DNA of 25,503 nucleotides. Origin: Jimgerdemannia flammicorona (taxonomy: Eukaryota; Mucoromycota; Endogonomycetes; Endogonales; Endogonaceae). A program made the translations under genes and the position numbers. The DNA lies in contig RBNI01000962.1 in NCBI GenBank assembly GCA_003990745.1, positions 1-25,503 of the forward strand, read 5' to 3'. Shown here one piece after another: positions 10,160 through 18,850 of this stretch. The notes beneath the pieces were generated by a model that was given only the letters and a program-made list of their open reading frames with translations, was not told the origin of the DNA and made no database searches. Each line of letters begins with the position of its first letter. Position 1 is the first letter of the stretch.

Positions 10160-10201
<42 letters not shown>
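10160..10201 (+). repeat. Poly-A tail of the young LINE
   Basis: Forty-two uninterrupted A residues are followed directly by the right copy of the target-site duplication. A perfect tail of this length supports a fairly recent insertion. Confidence 0.96.
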
Positions 10202-10206
<5 letters not shown>

Positions 10207-10215
10207 TAGTTTAGT
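10202..10215. repeat. Target-site duplication of the young LINE, right copy
   Basis: GAGAATAGTTTAGT is identical to 4277-4290. The matching site in the intact element reads GGGAATGGGCTAGT (8677-8690), so both duplicate copies already carry the transition mutations. Confidence 0.93.
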
Positions 10216-11450
10216 GGATGGGAATATTGTGAGTACTATTATCTCTACTAGAGAGATAGTGTGATATCTGGATATCTTCTTATTAGTATATAGATTAGTT
10301 TTGTCCAGAGTTTGGTAAAAGAGAAGAATAGTGAAATGGAGAGAGACTTTTCATCATTGAGGGAGATACTACATCTCTTTTGCTAGGTGGGTATCAATTC
10401 TTAATATCTACTAACTGCTAAAGTTATAGTATCTAGCATATTACTTGAACTTTCTGATATAGGTGGTGAAGAGATTGTTGAAATTAACTAAAGACTGAAT
10501 TTAGACTAAGAAGTAGAGTTAGATAAGTTGGAAGATCTTAGTAACTCTGATAGATAGAGGAGGTTTAGATCTGATAGACTTTCTGAAGAGATTGTATTAT
10601 CTTAAAGCTTATGGTTAAAGAGAGTTATTGAGTTACAAAGTAGAGAGTGGGTACTATTAATGTAGAGGATCTGAGAGGTAAGATTCTCTCCTAGAGATTC
10701 TTTGGATAATAGTTGATCTGAGAAGTAATAGATAAATATAGTATAGAGAATTCTAGTAGAAAATAGTAGAGGTAGTGCTCTCAATGAATTGAATTAAAGG
10801 TCTAATTCAATTTAAAATTCAATTTGAACTCTATTTTTCAAAATATAATAACTCAATAAATATATGTCTAAATTTAATAATCTTTAGCTTGTTAGATTTC
10901 TCTATATGAGATAAATCTAACAAGCTAAAGATTGTTAGATTTGGATATATTTTGTCAAGTTATTATATTTCTAAAAATAGGGTTCAAATTAGACTCTCAA
11001 TTCAATTTAAATTTGATTGATTTGAATTTTATTTGAATTGAAAAATCCCCAATTTGATTTGATTTGAATAACTTTCAATTTAATTTAATTTGAATTGATT
11101 TAATTTGTTTAGAAGTACTAGGTAGAGAGGGCTCATTATATTGATCTATATTAATATACTAATAAGGGAGAGATACTTTGGAGACCTGCTTATAGAGATA
11201 AGATAGACTTCTTTTGAATAGTTTACTACTAATATATTTTGATATTAGTATTAGTATAAAGTATTAGTAAGGAATAGAACAGGATCTATGATCAATAGAC
11301 TGATAGTTGGTGGATATTGGTGAGATATAAAACTGGGCTGGTATGTATCTGGTTCTGAAGTGCTGAGATATAGTAATAGCTTCTTTTGAAGTTTTAGATA
11401 GTATGATGGTATATCTTGAGAAGGAATATCATATTAAACTTTATTGTAGA
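10216..11450 (+). mobile_element. Old LINE copy, right part, heavily mutated
   Basis: This picks up exactly where 4290 stops and aligns with 8691 to about 9590 of the young LINE, apart from a MITE insertion at 10780-11113. For example, the segment before 11280 follows 9300-9440, and 11330-11440 follows 9460-9580. Changes are again almost all C to T or G to A. The copy fades out near 11450 without its 3' end, so about 570 bp of LINE 3' sequence and the tail are missing, probably lost or displaced by the copia element to the right. Confidence 0.85.
10780..11113. mobile_element. MITE-like palindromic element, copy 1
   Basis: A 334-bp non-coding element made almost entirely of inverted repeat. 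The centre has two perfect 21-base arms (10879-10899 and 10913-10933) around a 13-base loop. Outside them, imperfect pairing extends to about 10830 and 10975, and the outer arms are built from CAATTTGAATT-like words. It is flanked by AGTGCT (10774-10779) and AGTACT (11114-11119), read as a target duplication with one TG-to-TA change. It interrupts the old LINE, whose two sides match the young LINE continuously. The same family recurs at 16993. Confidence 0.75.
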
Positions 11451-11700
11451 TTATTTGGAGAAAAAACAGATAGAGAAAAACTAGATCTCAGATACTATTT
11501 TTGATAAGTAAACTATATATACTTCTTATCTATTACTTATTAGTATTATTTATTATTTATTAATAATATAGCCTCATTATAAGTTGCAGACCCATTTATT
11601 ATTGCTATATAGATATATTCACAAGTACTGATATAGTTCACATACTATTTATTATTATAATGAGATATTATAGATAGGTCCTATTAATCTTCTAAATCTA
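11451..11700. other. AT-rich junction without identifiable gene
   Basis: This lies between the end of recognisable old LINE sequence and the copia remnant. It is very AT-rich, with no domain on either strand. It may hold more copia sequence or a decayed LTR; I could not pair it with another LTR in the window. Confidence 0.4.
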
Positions 11701-14050
11701 CTTAAATTTCACTATTCAGTCTTGATCTATACTTCTTTTTGCTCTTTAGAGAGATATTCTCTTTATTATTCTTATTTATAATTTCTGTAATTCTTGGCTC
11801 TGATAGTCTTGTTGATATATGTGTAAGCTATACTTATACTGATATAGATACTAGAGATATCTTTATCAGAATTTTAGTCACTATTTTAGATATAGAGGTC
11901 ATTCTACTTACCTTTAAAGTTAGTATAGATGTTGCTAGCTATATCATTAATTTAGATATAGAGATAGGAATTTCTATATAAATTTCCTATTTAGTCTTCT
12001 TGAATTGAATATTATAAAAGATAATTATATAGTATTTCTGTAAGTTTTATAGTTTATATACTACTCTGTTATATCTAAAGAATATATACTTATTTATCTT
12101 AGACTTAAACTTATCTTTATTACTACCCTTATCCAGAATATAAGCCTCATTTTTAAATATATATAGGTACAAGATATCAGACTTAGATCTACTTTACAGT
12201 TCTTTAGATATAAGATTAGCATTATTTCTAAATTATTGATTATTATTAGATTTCTTACTTAAAATTTAAAAAATATAATAATTTCAGATATGTAATACTA
12301 TATTTACTACTTTGACCTAAAAGGAGTATAGTAAGTTAGCTATATTCATTCTCATTCGAGTTATCTCTACTATCATTTAATTAAAGTATTTCACAATACC
12401 ATTTTGCTGAAGTATATAGAGAGCTATCATAGAGTATTAGATACTATACTTCTTCAAGAAGTATCTAAAGACTTTATTGATGTATTTCTTATCATTATCT
12501 GAGTATAGAATCTATATCTTATATCTTATTTCATTCTCTATAGTTGCCTTAAATTCTTGAAATTTTTTAAATATCTCATTTTTTATTATAAGAAAGTATA
12601 TAGGGTTTATAAGTATAATTATCAATAAAGATAATAAAATACCTCTTCTTAAAGTATATTGGAGTTTATATAGAGCTATATATATCTATATATATATATT
12701 AAGTTGAAAATATTAGTTACTCATTTCATCTATTTCTAAAAAGGTTACCAAGAAGTCTTATTACTATATATCTATTGTAAAAGCTGAAATCTAGTGACAT
12801 ATACATATATATTATCTGATAATCTATACATAGATTTACTCCTTATCATCTATTCCAGGCTTGTCTTACTGATATATCTAAAGTATTCATACTATATATA
12901 CTAGAGATCCTCTCTGATCATAGTTATAGAATATATAGATAATACACTACTTAGTATATTGTTAATTATATATAGATTTCTCTTTATTGATATATATATA
13001 ACTTCTTATTATTCTTTAGATTTATTACAATTATACTATTTAAGTATACATTTACTTTTCTGTTTCCTTAAGCTATTATCTAGCCTATTAAGAAGAGATT
13101 CTTATCTATATCTAATATATATATGAAGGTATCTGAAGATTTATAAATATTTCTATATAGGTATATACATACTAATATTGCCTTTGTCTTAGATATAGAT
13201 GATATTATTATTATTTAGTTTGATAGATATAAAGTACTTGAATTTCTTATATATTATAGTATACTATAATATATTGTATTATACTGAAATCTATAAGTCA
13301 GACTTCTTCACTATATGTATAAGTACTCAGCATATAGCTTACATTAGTGCTGGTACTGTTAGTGTTGATATCATTATTTTTTACTATCTGAAAAATACTT
13401 TACTGATCAAGATTTATAAATGTCAAATTGGTATTAAAATTAATAAATCTGGTAAAACTAATAAAACTTCATCTGTAACTGGTATTGATAGAACTAGTAG
13501 TTGGAGTATTTTTTATCAGTGTAAAAATATTTTCTAAATTTACTTCTATATCTACCTCTATAAAGAATAGACCTCTGTTACTATTATTGTTAGTATTTAC
13601 TATATTTGTCTGCTATTATCCTTAACCACTCTTTTTCTTCTTCTTATAGTTATAGTCTTGCTTATAGTATCTATACTTATTATAGTAGAAGTATTTACTA
13701 TTAAATTTCTCTTATTAGTGACTTTGATCTCATCATTTATCTTACTTCTATTTATTATTATTGTTGCTTTTGCCTTATTTACATAGTCTATAGAAGACTT
13801 TCTCATTACTATCTAGTCTTGATTTTTCATTTAAAAGACTTATAATGATATGCTTATAGTCTGATAGCTTACTAGATTCTCTCATAGTTTATAGTATATA
13901 TATAAGAGACTCTATATAATTATTATATATATATAAGTATTCTTATTGAATTAATTTTATCTGAAATCTCAGCTATTCTATCTATAAATAAAATCCAAGA
14001 AGAGTATTTATAACTATGCCAATTATATTGATAATCTGGTAAATTAGGTG
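11700..14050 (-). mobile_element. Ty1/copia retrotransposon remnant: gag, integrase, linker
   Basis: Read on the minus strand (right to left), about 13850-13800 gives a gag-like YKHIIISLLNEKSRLDSNE. At 13693-13652 lies a zinc-knuckle-like motif whose Cys and His positions are all Tyr. Around 12515-12320 lie copia integrase phrases: ILYSDNDKKYI (the SDN-G-EY block) and then LYTLQQNGIVKYFN (the PQQNGVAER-N block). At about 11980-11700 a Ser/Thr/Pro/Glu-type linker, as found between copia integrase and RT, can be followed. No RT was found to the left. Stops and transition mutations are everywhere, so nothing here is functional. LTRs were not identified. Confidence 0.8.
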
Positions 14051-14204
14051 AATTCTCTAAGTATACTAGTAAAGTATATTAGTAATGAAGACAATATTCT
14101 GGCCCTTATATAAGATCTCTTTGAGATATATAATATTATAGTAGCAGCTATATATAAGAGTAAAAAACTTATAGACTATATCTATATAATAATGGGCTTC
14201 ATAA

Positions 14205-14275
14205 AGCTAGAGTGATAATTGATCTAGATGTCCAGAAAATGCAGATCACCTACTATAGACAGAAGATATAAATTT
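14205..14275 (+). pseudogene. Possible retropepsin remnant of the gypsy element
   Basis: The frame reads KARVIIDLDVQKMQITYYRQ. Ty3/gypsy proteases often read LIDSGA..NFIS at this position, before a run such as Y...L.IP. The active-site Asp of the ID dipeptide is present, but the following SG is not. The identification rests on position and loose similarity only. Confidence 0.35.
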
Positions 14276-14664
14276 CTATTAATATCAATAAAGAAGTACT
14301 TCCTGAGATAAAAGAAGAAAGTGAGTAAGAAGAAGCCTATATAGTGACTACTCAGAAAAGAAGAAAAAAGTTGAATGGATCAGTAAAGAGAACTGGTATA
14401 AGAAAATTATAGAAGAATATGTACTATAAGGAGTCTACCCCTATGAGATCAAAATATACTACATGGAGTATATTAATGACTGCTACATACTAGTGTACTA
14501 GCACAATTAAGAAGATTTACTATGAGAAAAGGTAGAAGGCTTTCAAGAAACAGATAAGAGAAGAGGAGAAGAAAGAGGATGATGAACCATCAGCCCTTCT
14601 GAAAGACAGTAATAATGATAAAGAGATCAAGGTCAAGATTTGGAAAATCCACTCTGATGTAGTT

Positions 14665-15045
14665 CTATCAGAATACAAGTTAGAGAATACAGTCAGAATA
14701 GATATTACTATAGTAGAAGAAACTATACTTAAGCCTCAGACAACTATCCTACTTGCAACTAGTCTGGAGATGACTATTCTAAAAGACCATATTGGAATCC
14801 TTAAGATAAGAAGTAGCTTGGTTAAGAGTGAGATTACCATTGAAGGAAGAGTTATTGATTTGGATTATATCAGAGAAATACTACTCATTGCTAAAAACTA
14901 CAACTCTATAATTCTATTTATAATCAAGAAGAAAGACTAACTAGCATAGATGTTGATCTTCTCAGTTCTATAGCCAAAGATTATAGAAGTCAAGAAGTTG
15001 GAGGAAATAGAGAAAGAAAGGAAAGGATTTGGATCTACAGAAAGA
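14665..15045 (+). pseudogene. dUTPase (dUTP pyrophosphatase) domain inside the gypsy pol
   Basis: One frame (from 14668) shows the trimeric dUTPase motifs in order. Motif 1 is VRIDI, decayed from a G.D-type AGYDL. LKPQTTILLATSLEM follows, matching LKPG.T.LV.TGL. Motif 2 is KIRSSLVK (14803-14826), for RSSLA. Motif 3 is EGRVIDLDYIREI (about 14841-14880), for GVIDPDYRGEI. Motif 4 is KD-LA-MLIF with two TAA/TAG in place of Gln (about 14932-14961), for GDQIAQLIF. Motif 5 is KGFGSTE (about 15022-15042), for RG.GFGSTG. The length, about 125 residues, fits the family. dUTPases split dUTP to dUMP and pyrophosphate and keep uracil out of DNA. The domain runs in the same frame into the RT, so it was a module of the polyprotein. 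Stops make it inactive. Confidence 0.87.
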
Positions 15046-15179
15046 GGAGTATTCATCAGTACCAAGATTACCTAACTGGACTACAAGAAGGAGAAAACTA
15101 TAAGCAAGCATAGTTATATTATTGAAAATAAATTTCTACTTAAGAAAGAACTCAGGAAGATACTTTATAAATTTAAGAA

Positions 15180-15900
15180 TATCCTTACCACAGACTTCAA
15201 GAATATCAAAGAAAAGACCCCATACTACTATTATAATATAGATATAGGAGATACTGAACCAATTTATCAAAAAGTAAAACCCATCCCACCAGCCTACTGT
15301 AAATAGCTCAGAGAAGAAATTAAACAGATAGAAGAAGCTAGTATCATTAAAGAAGCCAGCAGTTCTTGGGCTTTATCAGTCATACTAGCCCTAAAGAAAG
15401 AAAGTAAGTCAGGAGAATTTGCTTCAAGACTCTGTACTGACTATAGAAAGCTCAATCTAGTTACCAAAAAAAATTGCCAACTACTGCCTCTTATCAGTAA
15501 TATCCTTATAACTCTAGGAGATAAAGTATAGTATTACAGTACCTTGGACTTATACTCAGGATTCTACCAAATTGGTCTTACAGAAGTAGTAAGTGAAAAG
15601 TCAGTCTTTATTACTCTAGATATAATCTATATCTATCTATAAATATAATTTAGAATATATAATACACTAGTAAGTTTCTAGCAAATAATGAATAAAATCT
15701 TCTGCTATGATATGAGAAGATAGATGATAGTTTATATAGATGATATAATCATCTACAGCAAGATACCAGAAGAATATCTATAGTACATCCAATAGATAAT
15801 AGAGAAGTTGAGGAACTATAGTCTATACATCAAGCCCAAGAAGTATAAGTTTGCAGAAATTGAGATTTCCTATCTTGGCCATATCATTAACTAAGATGGA
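15180..15900 (+). pseudogene. Ty3/gypsy reverse transcriptase domain
   Basis: Motifs in order: the entry segment with IPPAYCK-LREEIKQIEEASIIKEASSSWA (the PS.SPWASP block), ALKKES, RLCTDYRKLN, LDLYSGFYQIGL (catalytic FSKIDL.SGYHQI block), KSVFIT, then VYIDDIIIYS with the catalytic YIDD at 15733-15744, and the thumb phrase KKYKFAEIEISYLGHII. These are diagnostic of Ty3/gypsy. Many CAG and TGG codons are now stops, for example between YSGF and YIDD. It continues in frame from the dUTPase. Confidence 0.93.
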
Positions 15901-16079
15901 ATATATATAGACTCTCTCAAGATATAAGTAGTAGTAGCATATCCAAGACCCATCACTATTACTGAAGCCCAAGTCTTCATGAGACTTATCTCATACTACT
16001 ACAGATTTATCAAAGGATTCTCCAATATTATAGGCCCAATCTATGAACTCAACAAGAAAGATGTCAAGTTCCAATAGAC

Positions 16080-16520
16080 TGATAGATAACAAAAAGTATT
16101 TGATGAACTCAAGATTAGACTGATCTAAGCTCTCATCCTCAGAAGACCTGATTGAATCTAAGAATTCATCCTGTAGTTAGATATAAGTGCATAAAGACTA
16201 GAAGTAGTTCTGATTCAGAAAAAAGACAAAGTAGAGTATATTATTATATATCTTAATTAAAAAACCTGCAGAGCTGAAAAAGGATACAAATCCTATAAGT
16301 TAAAATGCCTTATAGTCATCTGGACTGTAGAAAAGTTCTACCACTATCTTGCTGGAAGATACTTTACTATCCAGACAGACCATTCAGCTCTCACTTGACT
16401 ACTGACCACTGGACAACCTAAAGAAATCTATGCCAGATAGATTATAAAGTTGCAAGCATATGATATAACTATTATGCACCACTCTAGAAGAATTAATGTT
16501 AATACAGATGCCCTCTCATA
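16080..16520 (+). pseudogene. Ty3/gypsy RNase H domain
   Basis: The frame reads KVFDELKIRL, then LDISA (first catalytic Asp block), EKGYKSYKLKCLIVIWTVEKF (equivalent to EKNYPTHDLELLAIV.A...W with the catalytic Glu) and YLAGRYFTIQTDHSAL, the GR.F.V.TDH.AL signature. It ends with NVNTDALS, the N..ADALSR motif that closes this domain in Ty3/gypsy elements. Stops interrupt it repeatedly. Confidence 0.88.
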
Positions 16521-16599
16521 GATACTCCAAAGGACCTCCAACCAACAAATCAATTATAAATAGAGAGCTCTACTATAGAATCATCACCTATCTAAGACA

Positions 16600-18185
16600 G
16601 CAAAAGATACTATAATATCTAGAAGAATAGATACAAATAATTATCAACAAGACATGGAAACAATTTGAAACTAATAGCAAAATATTAAAAAAAGGAGAGC
16701 TACTAGTTATACTCAAATATAAGAAGGAGCAAGTAATGAAATCAGTAAATAAACTTAGTTATTTAGGAGGAACAAATATCTATAATAAAGTAAGAAGAAT
16801 AATATAGTAGCCAGCAATAGAGGAAGATATCAGATAATTTGTCAGAATCTGTAATAAATACCAAAAACAGAAACAAGACTAACAAAATCAGATCCCAGGA
16901 TTAGTATACATAGAACCAGTCCCCTTTGCCCATATAGCAATAGATATAATCAGCCCTCTATCTCTGACTTTGACTGACAACTGATTAGTACTCTCAAATG
17001 AATCAAATCAATTTGAATTGAATTGAATTGAGAGTGATTCGAATCAAATCGAATTGGAGATTTTTCAATTCAAATTGGGATCCAATTGGAATTGTTCAAA
17101 TCAAATTGAGGTCTGATTTGATTCAAAATTGAAAGTTAAACTTTGAAATGCAATAACTTGATGAAAACATATCCAAATTGGATGAATTTGAGCTTTTTGG
17201 ATTCATCTTAATAGGGTGAATCCAGTTTTACAAAGATCATTAAATTTGGACATTTTTCTATCAAGTTATTGAATTATAAAAATTTAGGTTTGAATTGAAA
17301 TTTGAATCAAATTGGACCTTGATTTGATTTGAATTGAATTGAATTGGGCCTCAATTTGATTTGAAGTTTTTGAATTGAATTGAATTTGGGTCCAATTTAA
17401 TTCAATTTGATTTATTGGGAGTACTACAACTGATACATTATTATTATTATAGATCTTTTTATGAAATAGATAGAAGTAGAACTCTCAAGAAAGTCAATAT
17501 ACAATCAATAGCTGATTTCTTCTACAAAGAAATTATCTACTGATTCAAGATTCCAATATAAATAACTACAGATAGAGGAACAGAATTCATGAACCAGTTC
17601 TTTAAGGTCCTTTATAAGAAATATAAGATATACCACATTTGAACCATAGCCTATCATCCTCAAGAAAATAGATAAGTAGAAAGAACTAACAAAACTCTCA
17701 AGAATATTATTGCCAAGATCTGTGATAACTATGAAAACTGGGATTATTTTCTGTCAATAGCATTATCTGCTCTCTGAAATATCTAATCACAAAGTACCCA
17801 TTTTACTCCTTAAGAAATACTATATAGAGAAGAAAGTTCTCAAGAAACCCTATTATTTAATAGAGATACTATATAGAAACATATGGATACAGAGATATAG
17901 AGACTACACCAAATCAGGAAGAAGGCTGAAGATTATATAACAAAGACACAGACTCTATAATAGAATAATGTGAAAAAGATTCACAAGCTACTAGAGATTA
18001 TCAAGATAGGAGACAAAGTCCTAGTATATTAGAATATTGTAGAAGCTTTATGGTTATGAAAACTAGAGCCTAAGTGGAAAAGACCTTACCTTATGTAAGA
18101 TATAAAAGAAACTATCTTTTAGCTATAAAAACTCTCAGATACCATTATCTCTATTACTATTTATCAAAATTGACTTAAGAAGTAT
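16600..18185 (+). pseudogene. Ty3/gypsy integrase, interrupted by a MITE
   Basis: Left part (to 16986): a zinc-binding-like region with SYLGGTNIYNKVRR and RICNKYQKQ, where the second Cys of the C..C pair is Tyr, then the first catalytic Asp in FAHIAIDII. Right part (from 17426): TTDRGTEFMNQFF with the second Asp, YHPQENR-VERTN with the catalytic Glu, NWDYFLSIALSAL, and the GPY/F-like EPKWKRPY plus YQN-LKKYYS end. A 427-bp MITE separates the two halves. No chromodomain was recognised. After YYS the frame continues, with stops that could be decayed Gln/Trp codons, to about 18650. Confidence 0.9.
16993..17419. mobile_element. MITE-like palindromic element, copy 2
   Basis: A 427-bp non-coding element flanked by perfect AGTACT on both sides (16987-16992 and 17420-17425). 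Ends read CTCAAATGAATCAAATC and, inverted, CCCAATAAATCAAATTG. Inner arms pair: CAATAACTTGATGAAAACAT near 17150 matches the inverse of the stretch before 17265. The inner arms are recognisably the same family as copy 1 (AATAACTTGA followed by ATCCAAAT). It keeps many CpA and TpG dinucleotides, unlike the gypsy integrase around it. No transposase is encoded, so it would be mobilised in trans. Confidence 0.78.
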
Positions 18186-18700
18186 TATAGCTAGTCAACA
18201 AAATATAGCCATAGCTCTCAAGATTACTAGTGCTGTACAATGAGTCATAGAAAGACAATGGTGTACTACTAAGTTACTTATAATAGAGGAGTCCTTTGAC
18301 AGAATTCAAAATATAGTATAGACACATCTGTCAAGTTAGGATAGCTACTGAATTTGCAGTCAGAGATAGGAAAAGAAGACTGGATTAGAGAGTGCCAGCT
18401 CTCCCATACTTAGATCATCATTGTCAAATAAGTATATAAGCTATTCAAGGATGATGAGCCAGCCCTAGCATACTTTTAGAAAGTAGTCTCAGAAGATTTT
18501 GCTTAAATTAGAAGATACTATTGTAAGAATGTGATAATACAAATTATATAGTATAAAGAGATATAAATTATAAAAGTCTGAAAGTTCAAGTGAATAAGAT
18601 ATTTCAGAGATGAATCATCTATTCAGAAGGAAGTTGTGATGGTTGATTCAAATTAGGAATATAAATCAGAAGAATAGATATTTAATTATAGTATCTGAAT
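18186..18700 (+). other. Sequence downstream of the gypsy integrase
   Basis: This follows the integrase in the same frame. If stops are discounted it stays readable to about 18650, including DDEPALAYF and FRDESSIQKEVVMVDSN. I recognise no domain. It could be a C-terminal polyprotein extension or 3' UTR and LTR. Confidence 0.35.
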
Positions 18701-18850
18701 CTAATTCTCAAATATAGTATAGTTTTACAAATAACAGTCATTCTACAAGTATAGAAACTTTATAAGTATAGAGATTTTACAGATATAGAATTTATAATCA
18801 TAGAGATTCTAAGATATAGAGAATTTATACTTATAGAAAATAACTCACCA
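18700..18850. repeat. Degenerate short tandem repeat (TATAGA-rich)
   Basis: Loose repeats of the words AAGTATAGAAACTTTA, AAGTATAGAGATTTTA and ATAGAGATTCTAAGATATAGAG follow each other. The repeats are imperfect and the period is irregular. Confidence 0.45.

Larger units (their letters stand above)
4291..10201 (+). mobile_element. Non-LTR retrotransposon (LINE, L1/Tad-like), nearly full length
   Basis: The element spans about 5.9 kb between 14-bp target-site duplications and ends in a 42-A tail (10160-10201). From 5' to 3' it has an untranslated leader (4291 to about 4465), a Gly/Glu-rich ORF1, and ORF2 with AP-type endonuclease, reverse transcriptase and a C-terminal segment. It inserted into an older, decayed copy of its own family. 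The plus strand is strikingly G-rich and C-poor. Both ORFs carry several in-frame TAG/TGA stops and at least one frameshift, so it is inactive now, though far less damaged than the copy it sits in. Confidence 0.93.
14200..18185 (+). mobile_element. Ty3/gypsy retrotransposon polyprotein remnant with dUTPase
   Basis: The plus strand carries, in order, a possible protease remnant, a lysine/glutamate-rich spacer, a dUTPase domain, reverse transcriptase, RNase H and integrase with a GPY/F-like end (EPKWKRPY near 18068). Most of it stays in one frame if TAG, TAA and TGA are read as decayed CAG, CAA or TGG. A MITE at 16993-17419 splits the integrase. Gag start and LTRs are not identified. The dense stops mean it is dead, and any movement would have depended on an intact relative elsewhere. 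Confidence 0.9.

Noticed and set aside
11739..13537. Plus-strand ORFs 11739-11981 and 13199-13537 as genes
   Set aside because: They are antisense to the copia remnant, which reads clearly on the minus strand, and are open only because the sequence is AT-rich and Ile/Leu/Tyr-biased.
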